From Planctomycetota bacterium (lineage in GTDB: Bacteria; Planctomycetota; UBA8742; UBA2392), in contig JABTUE010000004.1 in NCBI GenBank assembly GCA_015075515.1, positions 434,001-498,000 on the forward strand: 64,000 nucleotides of DNA, given 5' to 3'. Numbering within the stretch: the first letter of the stretch is position 1; every line of letters begins with the position of its first letter. Positions 55,020 through 62,711 of this stretch are shown one piece after another. Made by a program: the position numbers and the translations under genes. The notes beneath the pieces were generated by a model that ran no database searches, was not told where the DNA came from, and was given only the letters and a program-made list of their open reading frames with translations.

Positions 55020-55640
55020 CGGCAGCTAGGTTGTGAGCGGCTGACCGGTGCAGGTCCACTGTATGGTTGGGCATTTTCGTTGCGCCAGTCCATCCACGCA
55101 AGCCGCTTTTCCTGCCAGTCCGGGATACTCTCGAAGTTCCCGCGCCGGATCACGTTGCGGCTGATCTCGGCAAAGAACAACTCCACTATATTCAGCCAAC
55201 TCGCGTGTGTCGGCGTGGGATACACCTGCACACGGCCCCGGTACCGGGCAATCTCCTGCTTCACGGCATCCGTGTTATGCGCGCTGAGGTTGGCCCTGGC
55301 GCATGGGTTGGTCGGGGCGCTTGCACTGAAGCGCTTGGATGCAGGTCTTCTCGTCGAAGCACAGCACCACGGAGTGCTTTGGCGGATGCAGGTACAGGTT
55401 CACGACGTCCTGCATCTTTGTGTCAAAGTCCGGGTCCTGGCTGTGCAGCCAGTAGCGCGAACGATGGGGCTTGATCTCGGCCGCGTTGAGCCAGACGCGC
55501 ACTGTTTCGTGGCCGCCATCGGGCAGCGGCGCCAGTGAGAACGCCATGCATGCCAGCAGGCGCAGCGTCCAGTGGGTGTGCAACAGGCCGTGGTGAGACG
55601 ACGGCTTGCAGGCGAGCGCGTTCAGCCGATGTTTGTGCAA
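55020..55640 (-). pseudogene. Decayed IS630-family transposase
   Basis: The two - strand frames are both recognisable. The upstream part (55640-55275) has HWTLRLLACMAF, ETVRVWLNAAEIKPHRSRYW and DPDFDTKMQDVVNLYL, then LCFDEKTCIQAL (first DDE Asp/Glu region). The downstream part (from 55264) has VQVYPTPTHASWLNIVELFFAEISR and NVIRRGNFESI (the last catalytic Glu region). The stretch of ~60 residues that joins them in intact IS630 transposases is missing, and the frame shifts. It is non-functional. No terminal inverted repeats were found. Confidence 0.8.
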
Positions 55641-56464
55641 TTGAAGCGCTGCAACCGGGCATGCTGGTGCTGTCGCGGTCAGAGGATGGCTTCGATCACC
55701 CGCTTGTCTTGCGTGCCGTCACATTCACCACCTCGCGCCTGGTGGATGAACTGGTCGAGGTCACGGTCGTAGATGACCGCACATCGAGCGTCAGCAAGAT
55801 CACGACCACCGCCGGGCACCCGATCTGGACCTGGGCGCGCGAAGGCGAGCTTGTGGACGTGGCCTGCACCATCGCCGACGAAGAAGTCGGCCTGAAGTAC
55901 GTCACCGGCACAGACGGAGGCCGCAAACAGGCCGACCAGGGCTGGACGTTTGCCACGGACATTAAGCCCAGGCAGTGGGTCGCCGGCCCCACGCGGCCGC
56001 TGGGGACCGTGGCCGGCGTCAGGCACATTGAAGCCCCCGGCACCCGCGTCTACAATTTCGGCGTTGACGGCACCCGGACGTACTTCGTAAGCGGTACAAC
56101 GGTCTGCGGCCAGCCGATGCCTGTGTGGGTGCACAACACCCACCGCAGGACGAGCAAGGCACCGGAGGGCACCTCTGTTCGGGTTGGAAAGAACGGCGGA
56201 GAAATGCCCGCCGAGCACGCGAAGATAGTCGCTGAGCGTGAAAAGCGCCGTGCTGAGCAACGAAACAAGAAAGCACGAGAATGTAATGGACAAAATGCCC
56301 AAGGTTCCAAGAAGGAAAAGGGGCAAAAAGGGCCCAGCGGAGTAATGCCTGAAGAAGCGCGAAAGAAAAAACAAGAGGCGCAACAGCGCGAGCGAAACGT
56401 AGGCATAGATGAGGAGCATAGCCGACGCACGAAGAACAACCCGGGAGCGGGGGCTAAACGATGA
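55634..56464 (+). pseudogene. Polymorphic toxin with pretoxin-HINT domain, truncated at its N-terminus
   Basis: The open frame begins inside the IS630 remnant. The recognisable part starts at CAIEALQPGMLVLSRSEDG (the usual HINT sequence after an initial Cys). It continues with LVDELVEVTVVDD, ITTTAGHPIWTW (HINT block with T-x-x-H), VYNFGVDGTRTYFVSGTTV and PVWVHNT, the usual end of a pretoxin-HINT. The following ~110 residues are highly charged, K/R/E/N/Q-rich (MPEEARKKKQEAQQRER, then EEHSRRTKNNPGAGAKR) and form the C-terminal effector; I do not recognise its class. The N-terminal delivery part and the first Cys have been lost, so it is probably not made as a full toxin. Its stop overlaps the start of the next gene. 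Confidence 0.75.
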
Positions 56465-56907
56465 TTAGTCATGATCTCAATACGCCCGTTCAGCGTGAAT
56501 TTGCCGATGCATTCCTTGCGCGTAAGCGTGCGATGAACGGTCGTGGCGGAAAACTTGAGGTCAAGCGCCATCCTGAGCCAATGGGGGAATTGGAGGTGTG
56601 GTACCTGTATTGTGTCGGCGGTACCGAGTGGGAACTGATTGCCTGGGTTTGCGTCGATTCAAGTCTTATCGTCGAGGCCAGATCGCGCAGGAGAAAAACG
56701 TTCGGAAAGAAGCTCTTTTCGACTAGACTCAAGACGCTAGGCGCGGCATCGAAGAGTGAGGCGTCCTTGGTTCAGGTGCGAAGGGATGTGGAAGACGTTG
56801 TTGCTGCCTTTGAAGAGTCAATTGGTTGCCTCAACGCGGCTGGTTCGGAGCAGCGTGTCTCCAAGGCGTTGACAAAGATATGGGGGTTCTTGGCCCATCG
56901 TGATTGA
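56461..56907 (+). CDS. Probable immunity protein of the HINT toxin
   Basis: The protein has 148 residues from ATG 56461, overlapping the toxin stop (ATGA), as is usual for toxin-immunity pairs. It is soluble and mixed alpha/beta: LEVWYLYCVGGTEWELIAWV then a basic RRRKTFGKK segment and long amphipathic helices (LVQVRRDVEDVVAAFEES). I do not recognise the family. The GC is lower and codon use differs from neighbouring housekeeping genes, which fits horizontal transfer. The function is inferred from position only. Confidence 0.6.
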   Translation: MISHDLNTPVQREFADAFLARKRAMNGRGGKLEVKRHPEPMGELEVWYLYCVGGTEWELIAWVCVDSSLIVEARSRRRKTFGKKLFSTRLKTLGAASKSEASLVQVRRDVEDVVAAFEESIGCLNAAGSEQRVSKALTKIWGFLAHRD

Positions 56908-57384
56908 CAAGCCGACCCGCAGCCATACGGTTCGGAGATAAACGGGGTCTGACTACTTTGTTTCTTGAACCCGGCGCAAGGTGGGCACGCGGGCCAAGGT
57001 GAACTGGTACCGGGACAACAACGCCCGCACGGACAATTCGCCCCCGGCCACTCCTGACAGCACGACTTCACCCAGCCAGACCACCAGCTATGACACCCGT
57101 GACGGTGCCCGCAGGGCACGCACCGCAGGCAAAGCACTGCTTTGCCGAGGAACAGCGCCGACCCGGACAACCCGGCCGGCGACGGCAACGGTTCACGCCA
57201 CAACTACACCACCATCGGCCAGGGTGCCTGAAGGGCGCCCCGGCCATCACCCTGTTTGAGAATTTAACATACACCCGCAGCTTCAGCAGCGGCGCCCACG
57301 CCTGACCATCGGGTTCAAGCGCCCGGATTATGCCCCATCAGCCACCCGTGACAGTCCGCCCGGCGCTGCTAATCTTGGCCGCGC
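56908..57384. other. Intergenic region with decayed coding remnants
   Basis: The 477 bases hold protein-like scraps on the + strand: a frame at 56981-57259 (VGTRAKVNWYRDNNARTDN), and in other frames DPDNPAGDGNGSRHNYTTIG and NLTYTRSFSSGAHA just before a stop at 57302. They read like the degraded tail of another repeat-rich surface or toxin protein. No intact gene is visible before ATG 57385. Confidence 0.45.
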
Positions 57385-60300
57385 ATGGCCCGTCACGACA
57401 GCGTTTCCGCCGAACTTGCCCGCGCCCGCAGCGTGCAGGAGTTCATGCTGCCGGCGGCGCCGACGGTGCCCGGCCTTGAAATCGCCACCAGCTACCGCGC
57501 CTGCAAGGGTCTGGGGGGAGACTTTTACGATTTTCTGGTGGTGGATCCGTGGCACCTGGGGATCGTGATTGCCGACGTGTCCGGCCACGGCACGGCCGCG
57601 GCGCTGGTCATGAGCGCGGCCAAAAAAACCCTCCAGATTGTCGGGCGCAACTGCCACTCCCCGCGCGATGTGCTGCTGCTGGCCAACGACGCGATCCGCG
57701 CCGACCTTCCGCGCGGCATGTTCGTCAGCGCCTGGTACGGCATTCTGGACATCCGCGACCTTTCGCTGGTGTTTGCCCGCGCCGGCCATCCGCCCTGTCT
57801 TCTGGTTTCTGACGGCGCCGTGCGCGGCCAGTGGCCCGAAGGCCCGGGCCCGGTTCTGGGCATCATGCCCTCCAGCCAGCTTGGCCCGCGGCTGGCTGAA
57901 AGCCGTCTGCAACTGCGGCCCGGCGACGCGATGCTGCTGCACACCGACGGTCTGAGCGAAGCCTTTGCCCCCGAAGGCGAAATGTACGGCAAGACGCGCC
58001 TGCACCAGAAACTGCTGCGCGCGCCCGACGTGGGCGCCGAACAGTTCATCACCGAGCTGCGCGCCGACGTGGACAGGTTCCGCGCCGACGAACCCCCCAC
58101 CGACGACGAGGCCATGGTGCTGGTGCGCGTGCTGGGCCGCATGGGCAAGCCCCAGCCCCTGGGCAGCGGCGAAGACGCCGAAGCCCCCGAGTTCCTGGAC
58201 GACCTGCCGCCGCTGCTGGGCCGTGACCGCGACATTGCCGAACTGTGCGACCTGATCGGCGGCGACGCCGCGCTGGTCACCATTACCGGCCCCGGCGGCG
58301 TGGGCAAGACGCGCGCGGCACAGGCCGTGGCGGCACGCATGAAGAACCACTTTCCGTCCGGCGTCTGGTTTGTGGACCTGACCTCGGCGCGCGAAACCTG
58401 GGCGATCTGCCGTGCCGTGGCGGGCGCGCTGGGCGTGCAGGAGGGCGACAGCGCCCTGAACGTGCGTGTGGGCAATGCCCTGCGCGGCCGCGCGGCCTCG
58501 CGCGGCGGGCCGGCCCTGCTGGTGCTGGACAACTGCGAGCAGGCCGCCGAGCCCGTGGGCCGCCTGGTCAACGAATGGCGCGCCCGCGCGCCCGGCACGC
58601 GCTTTCTGCTGACTTCGCGCGTGCCGGTGAACACCCGGGGCGAACACATTTACAACCTGCGCCCGCTGCGCACGCCGTCCCGCCGCACAGGCCGCATCAC
58701 CGTCAACGAAGCTGTGCTGAAGGCTCTGGCCGAAATCCCCAGCGTGGACCTGTTCGTGCGTCGCGCGCGCGAACGTTCACCGCGCTTTGCCCTGACCGCG
58801 CAGAACGCCGAAACCGTCTGCCGTATCTGCGAGGCGCTGGACGGGCTGCCGCTGGCGATTGAGCTGGCGGCCGCGCGCGTGGGCGTGATGACACCTGAAA
58901 AAATCCTGGAGCGCCTGGGCGAACGTTTTGAATGGCTGCGCGGCCGCGAAGACACCGGCCACCACGCCACGCTGGAGGATCTGATCGGCTGGTCCTGGGA
59001 CCTGCTGGAACCCGCCGAGCGCGACCTGCTGGCCGAACTGTCCGTGTTTCACGGCGGCTTTGTGCTGGAAACCGCCCAACAGGTGGTCCAGGTGCGCGAC
59101 GGCGCCGGCGCGCTGGCCGACATGCTGGAGGGCCTGTGCGCCAAAAGCCTGATGTACCGCGAGCCCCAGCCCGAACTGGACGACGAACCGCGCTTTTACC
59201 TGTACGAATCCGTGCGCCTGTACGCCGAACAGCGGCTCAACGCCCTGGGCCGCGGCGACGAAACCCGCGCGCGCTGGCGCTCGGCCCTGGTGGAATACGC
59301 CCGGCGCTGGTGGCAGCGCCGCCTTTCCACCCGCGCGCTGGAGGCCCGCGCGCGCTACGAGGCCGAGCTTGACGGCCTGCTGCGCATCGCGCGCGAAGGC
59401 ACTCCGGTGGAACTCGCGGGCTGGGCCGCGGTGATCATTTCTTCAACCCAGGCCCGCACCGGCGCCGACCCGCAGATCGAGGAACTGGTCGCGCGCAGCC
59501 GCAACCTGCTTCCGCCTTCGCTTGAAGTCGGCCAGTGGCTGGTGCTGGCCGAGGCCGAATCACTGACCCGCCGCGCCCCCGCCGAGGCCGAGCGCATGGT
59601 CAAGGCCGTCGAGTTTGCCGGGCCGATCCGCTACTTCTCGCGCATTCTGCTGGCCAAGTGCGCCATGGCCCGCGGCGACATGGCGGAAACCGAGGCCCTG
59701 ACCCGCCTGGCGCTGGAGGTTCCCGGTCTTACGCCGCTGCAGAAGGCCGCGGCCAACGATCGCATCGGTCTGTGCCACTACCGCGCCGGGCGGCTGGACG
59801 ACGCGATTGACAGCTTTGACGCCGCCCTGCGCGTGGCGCTGGACCAGAAGGACGTGCTGCTGGAATCCACTGTTCTGGCGCACGTGGGCAGTACGCACAA
59901 ACTGAAGGGCGACTTCGAAAAGAGCGAATTTTTCATCCGCGAGGCGATCCGCCTGGCCCAGTCCGTTGGCGCCGCGGTCAGTGAATCAAGCTGGCTGGGC
60001 AACCTGGGCGTGACTCTGGCGGCCGCCGGCAAGCTGCAATCGGCCGAGGCCTGCATCCTGCGCGCGCTGCGCCTGACGCGCGAAACCGGCAACCCTTCCA
60101 CCGAGGCCAGCCACCTGATCAACCTGGCCTACGTGTACCACCGGCAGCAGCGCGCCGAGGAAGCCCTGCCGCTGCTGCGCGAGGCGCTGCGCATTCACAC
60201 CGAAATCGGCAACCGCCACGGCACGGCGCTGGCGCTGGCCAATATCGCGGCGCTGGAACGCCAGGAAGGCAGGCTGGACGAGGCGCTGGCGCGCTTTGAA

Positions 60301-60675
60301 CAGTCGCGCGAGGCGTTTCTGCGCCTGAGCGACGCCTATGCCGCCGCCGGCCAGTTGGCGCATATCGGTACCACGCTGGCGCTGATGTACGCGCGCCGGC
60401 CTGACCCGGCGCTGCTGGACCGCGCGATTGAGACCCTGCGCCGCTGCATGGCCGAACTGCAACAGCACAAGTTTCTGCGCGACATGGCCTGCGAGGCGCA
60501 ACTGGCGCATTGCCTGCGCCTCAAGGGCGAAACCGCCGAAGCCCGGCGCCTGGCCCAGGGCGTGCTGGAGGCCGAAAAGCGCGCGCCCAACAGCCTGCCG
60601 CGCGAGGCCCTGGACACGGCGCGCGCAACCCTGGATGCCATCCGCGCCGCCGAACCCGACCCGTTCGGAGCCTGA
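57385..60675 (+). CDS. SpoIIE phosphatase - STAND NTPase - TPR signalling protein
   Basis: The protein has 1096 residues. Residues ~1-245 are a SpoIIE/PP2C phosphatase: ARSVQEFMLP, GLGGDFYDF, GIVIADVSGHGTAAALVMS, FARAGHPPCLLV, LLHTDGLSEAF and DDEAMVLV (metal Asp residues kept). From ~275 there is a STAND/NB-ARC-like NTPase with Walker A GPGGVGKT (302-309), Walker B LLVLDNCEQ, sensor FLLTSR, GLPLAIELAAARV and a winged helix (LEDLIGWSWDLLEPAERDLLAELSVFHGG). From ~690 to the end is a helical TPR array (about six repeats, e.g. LGNLGVTLAAAGKLQSAEAC, NLAYVYHRQQRAEEALPLL, IAALERQEGRLDEALARFE). The protein could dephosphorylate a target when the STAND-TPR part senses a ligand. It has no transmembrane segment. 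The effector is unknown. Confidence 0.9.
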   Translation: MARHDSVSAELARARSVQEFMLPAAPTVPGLEIATSYRACKGLGGDFYDFLVVDPWHLGIVIADVSGHGTAAALVMSAAKKTLQIVGRNCHSPRDVLLLANDAIRADLPRGMFVSAWYGILDIRDLSLVFARAGHPPCLLVSDGAVRGQWPEGPGPVLGIMPSSQLGPRLAESRLQLRPGDAMLLHTDGLSEAFAPEGEMYGKTRLHQKLLRAPDVGAEQFITELRADVDRFRADEPPTDDEAMVLVRVLGRMGKPQPLGSGEDAEAPEFLDDLPPLLGRDRDIAELCDLIGGDAALVTITGPGGVGKTRAAQAVAARMKNHFPSGVWFVDLTSARETWAICRAVAGALGVQEGDSALNVRVGNALRGRAASRGGPALLVLDNCEQAAEPVGRLVNEWRARAPGTRFLLTSRVPVNTRGEHIYNLRPLRTPSRRTGRITVNEAVLKALAEIPSVDLFVRRARERSPRFALTAQNAETVCRICEALDGLPLAIELAAARVGVMTPEKILERLGERFEWLRGREDTGHHATLEDLIGWSWDLLEPAERDLLAELSVFHGGFVLETAQQVVQVRDGAGALADMLEGLCAKSLMYREPQPELDDEPRFYLYESVRLYAEQRLNALGRGDETRARWRSALVEYARRWWQRRLSTRALEARARYEAELDGLLRIAREGTPVELAGWAAVIISSTQARTGADPQIEELVARSRNLLPPSLEVGQWLVLAEAESLTRRAPAEAERMVKAVEFAGPIRYFSRILLAKCAMARGDMAETEALTRLALEVPGLTPLQKAAANDRIGLCHYRAGRLDDAIDSFDAALRVALDQKDVLLESTVLAHVGSTHKLKGDFEKSEFFIREAIRLAQSVGAAVSESSWLGNLGVTLAAAGKLQSAEACILRALRLTRETGNPSTEASHLINLAYVYHRQQRAEEALPLLREALRIHTEIGNRHGTALALANIAALERQEGRLDEALARFEQSREAFLRLSDAYAAAGQLAHIGTTLALMYARRPDPALLDRAIETLRRCMAELQQHKFLRDMACEAQLAHCLRLKGETAEARRLAQGVLEAEKRAPNSLPREALDTARATLDAIRAAEPDPFGA

Positions 60676-60724
60676 GCGCGCGCCTGACTGGCAAACCCGC
60701 CGATGCAGAGTAAGTTGCCCCGCC

Positions 60725-62062
60725 ATGGCCCGGATTGAACCGCGCATTCTCAAGGGTTTTCGCGATTACCTGCCCGAGGTGATGGTGCCGCGCGTGCGCC
60801 TGCTGCGCGCGATTACCGCCGTGTTTGAACGTTTCGGCTTTGAGCCGCTGGACACACCGTGCATTGAGTACGCCGAAATCCTGCTGGGCAAGCTGGGCCC
60901 CGAGGCCGAAAAACTGTTTTACCGCTTCCGCGACAACGGCGACCGCGACGTTGCCCTGCGCTATGAACTGACCATCAGCCTGGCGCGCGTCGTTGCCCAA
61001 TACCGTGACCTGCCCCGCCCCTTCAAGCGGTACCAGCTTGGGCCTGTGTGGCGCGCCGAAAGCCCCGCCCGCGGGCGCTTTCGGGAGTTCTGGCAGTGCG
61101 ACGTGGACATCGTGGGCACGCCAAGCCTGCACGCCGACGCCGAATGCATCGCCATTGACCACGCCGTGATGACGGCCGTGGGCGCCCCCGATTACCGCAT
61201 CCGTTTCAACAACCGCAAGCTGTTCCGCGGCCTGCAGGCCCGCGCCGGCATCACCGATGCGCGGCAGATGGAGGCCGTGATGCGCGCCGTGGACAAGTTC
61301 GACAAGATCGGCGCCGATGCCGTGCGCAAAGAACTGGCCGACGGCGGCCTGGGCCAAGCGCCGCTGGCCACGGTGATGGATTTTCTGGCGCTTGCCGCCG
61401 CGCCCATGAGCAACACCGACCGGATTGCCGCCGCGCGCGAGTTTGCCGGCGGCGACCAGGTTGGCGCCCGGGGCTGCGACGAACTGCGCCAGGTTCACGA
61501 AACCGCGCTGGCGCTGGGCGTGCCTGACAGCGTGATGCGCGTGGACACCACCATCGTGCGCGGGCTGGATTACTACACCGGCACGGTGTTCGAGACATTC
61601 CTTGGTGACCTGCCGGGTTTTGGCAGTGTCATGTCCGGCGGCCGCTACGACGGCCTGATCGGCCTGTTCACCGACGAAGACATTCCCGCCGTGGGCATCA
61701 GCGTGGGCATTGACCGCCTGATCGCCGCCCTGGAAGAACTGAACAGGCTGCCGCCCGGTCGTGCCAGCGCCGGCGTGCTGGTCACGGTGTTTGACCAGGC
61801 CGGCGCGGCCTATGCCGCGCGCGTGGCGACGCTGCTGCGCGGTGCCGGCATCAACGCCGAACTGTGGCTGGAACCGGGCGCCAAATTGCAGAAACAGCTC
61901 AAGTACGCCGAACGCAAGGGCATTCAGCGCGTGATTGTGGCCGGCCCCGCCGAAGCCGAAGCCGGCACGGTAAACCTGAAAACCCTGGCCACGCGCGAAC
62001 AGGTGACGGTCAGGCTGGACGACCTGGCCCGGGTTCTTGCCGGCCAAGCCCCCACGACCTGA
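60725..62062 (+). CDS. hisS: Histidyl-tRNA synthetase
   Basis: The protein has 445 residues from ATG 60725. Class II motifs are present: GFRDYLPEVMVPR, LRYELTISLARVVAQY, FKRYQLGPVWRAESPARGRFREFWQCDVDIVG (motif 2), VRGLDYYTGTVFE (His-specific) and VGISVGIDRLIAALEEL (motif 3). The C-terminal anticodon domain (LVTVFDQAGAAYAARVATLLR) ends the protein. Its 3' end overlaps the next gene by 53 bases, convergent. Confidence 0.96.
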   Translation: MARIEPRILKGFRDYLPEVMVPRVRLLRAITAVFERFGFEPLDTPCIEYAEILLGKLGPEAEKLFYRFRDNGDRDVALRYELTISLARVVAQYRDLPRPFKRYQLGPVWRAESPARGRFREFWQCDVDIVGTPSLHADAECIAIDHAVMTAVGAPDYRIRFNNRKLFRGLQARAGITDARQMEAVMRAVDKFDKIGADAVRKELADGGLGQAPLATVMDFLALAAAPMSNTDRIAAAREFAGGDQVGARGCDELRQVHETALALGVPDSVMRVDTTIVRGLDYYTGTVFETFLGDLPGFGSVMSGGRYDGLIGLFTDEDIPAVGISVGIDRLIAALEELNRLPPGRASAGVLVTVFDQAGAAYAARVATLLRGAGINAELWLEPGAKLQKQLKYAERKGIQRVIVAGPAEAEAGTVNLKTLATREQVTVRLDDLARVLAGQAPTT

Positions 62063-62636
62063 GCCGGGCTGCGACTTCGGGCTCGTCGCGCGGGCCAAGG
62101 TATTCTGCAAAGCTGTCCCACGGCACAAACAGCAGGTGTTCGGGCGACAGCCCCCCGGCAAACTCGCTCGCGCGCCGCGCCTCAAAGGCCAGACAGCGCA
62201 GGTCCGGCCCGGTTTCGCCCGGCGGCGGCTGCAGCCGCAGGTGGCCCTGCGGCGACCGGCTGGCGCTGACCACAACCGGGTGCGCGGCCAGCAGGTCCAG
62301 CGCCTCCATGATTCCCCGCGCGTCGCGCAGCGGCACGCACTGGCGCAGCAGCACCACCGGCGCGCCTTCCGCGGCGCGCTCGCGCATGGCGGCCACAAAA
62401 TCCAGCGGCGACATCTCGCGCAGTTCGTGGCGGCCCGCGATTTCCAGCAGCGTTTCGTCGGTCTGCGGCGCCAGCAGCACAACGCGCGCCGCCGGCGCAA
62501 CCCGGCGCGCGACGGCAATCTGGTGTTCCAGCAGGTTGACGCCCGCGACGGACAGCGCGCCGGGGTCAGCCAGCGTGCCGCCCTCCAGCCGCATCCGGCG
62601 CGTGATTTCAATTGCAACCCAGGGGTCCGGCCGCAT
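62010..62636 (-). CDS. Nucleotidyltransferase-like protein (CMP-sugar/acylneuraminate synthetase type?)
   Basis: The protein has 208 residues from ATG 62636. The layout IEITRRMRLEGGTLADPGA, LLEHQIAVARRV, VVLLAPQTDETLLEIAGRH, PVVLLRQCVPLRDARGIMEAL and PVVVSAS recalls the GT-A-type nucleotidyltransferases (acylneuraminate cytidylyltransferase group) with a poorly conserved N-terminal loop. It may be an inactive or divergent member. The sequence is Ala/Arg-rich. Because of the 53-bp overlap with hisS the 3' end might also be an artefact. Confidence 0.5.
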   Translation of the reverse strand: MRPDPWVAIEITRRMRLEGGTLADPGALSVAGVNLLEHQIAVARRVAPAARVVLLAPQTDETLLEIAGRHELREMSPLDFVAAMRERAAEGAPVVLLRQCVPLRDARGIMEALDLLAAHPVVVSASRSPQGHLRLQPPPGETGPDLRCLAFEARRASEFAGGLSPEHLLFVPWDSFAEYLGPRDEPEVAARLRSWGLGRQEPGPGRPA

Positions 62637-62711
62637 CGCCCCGGTTTAGCATGGGCGCGGCCGGCTTTCCGCCGCCTTTCACAAATGCGCGCGGCGGTTA
62701 GCATCCGCCCC

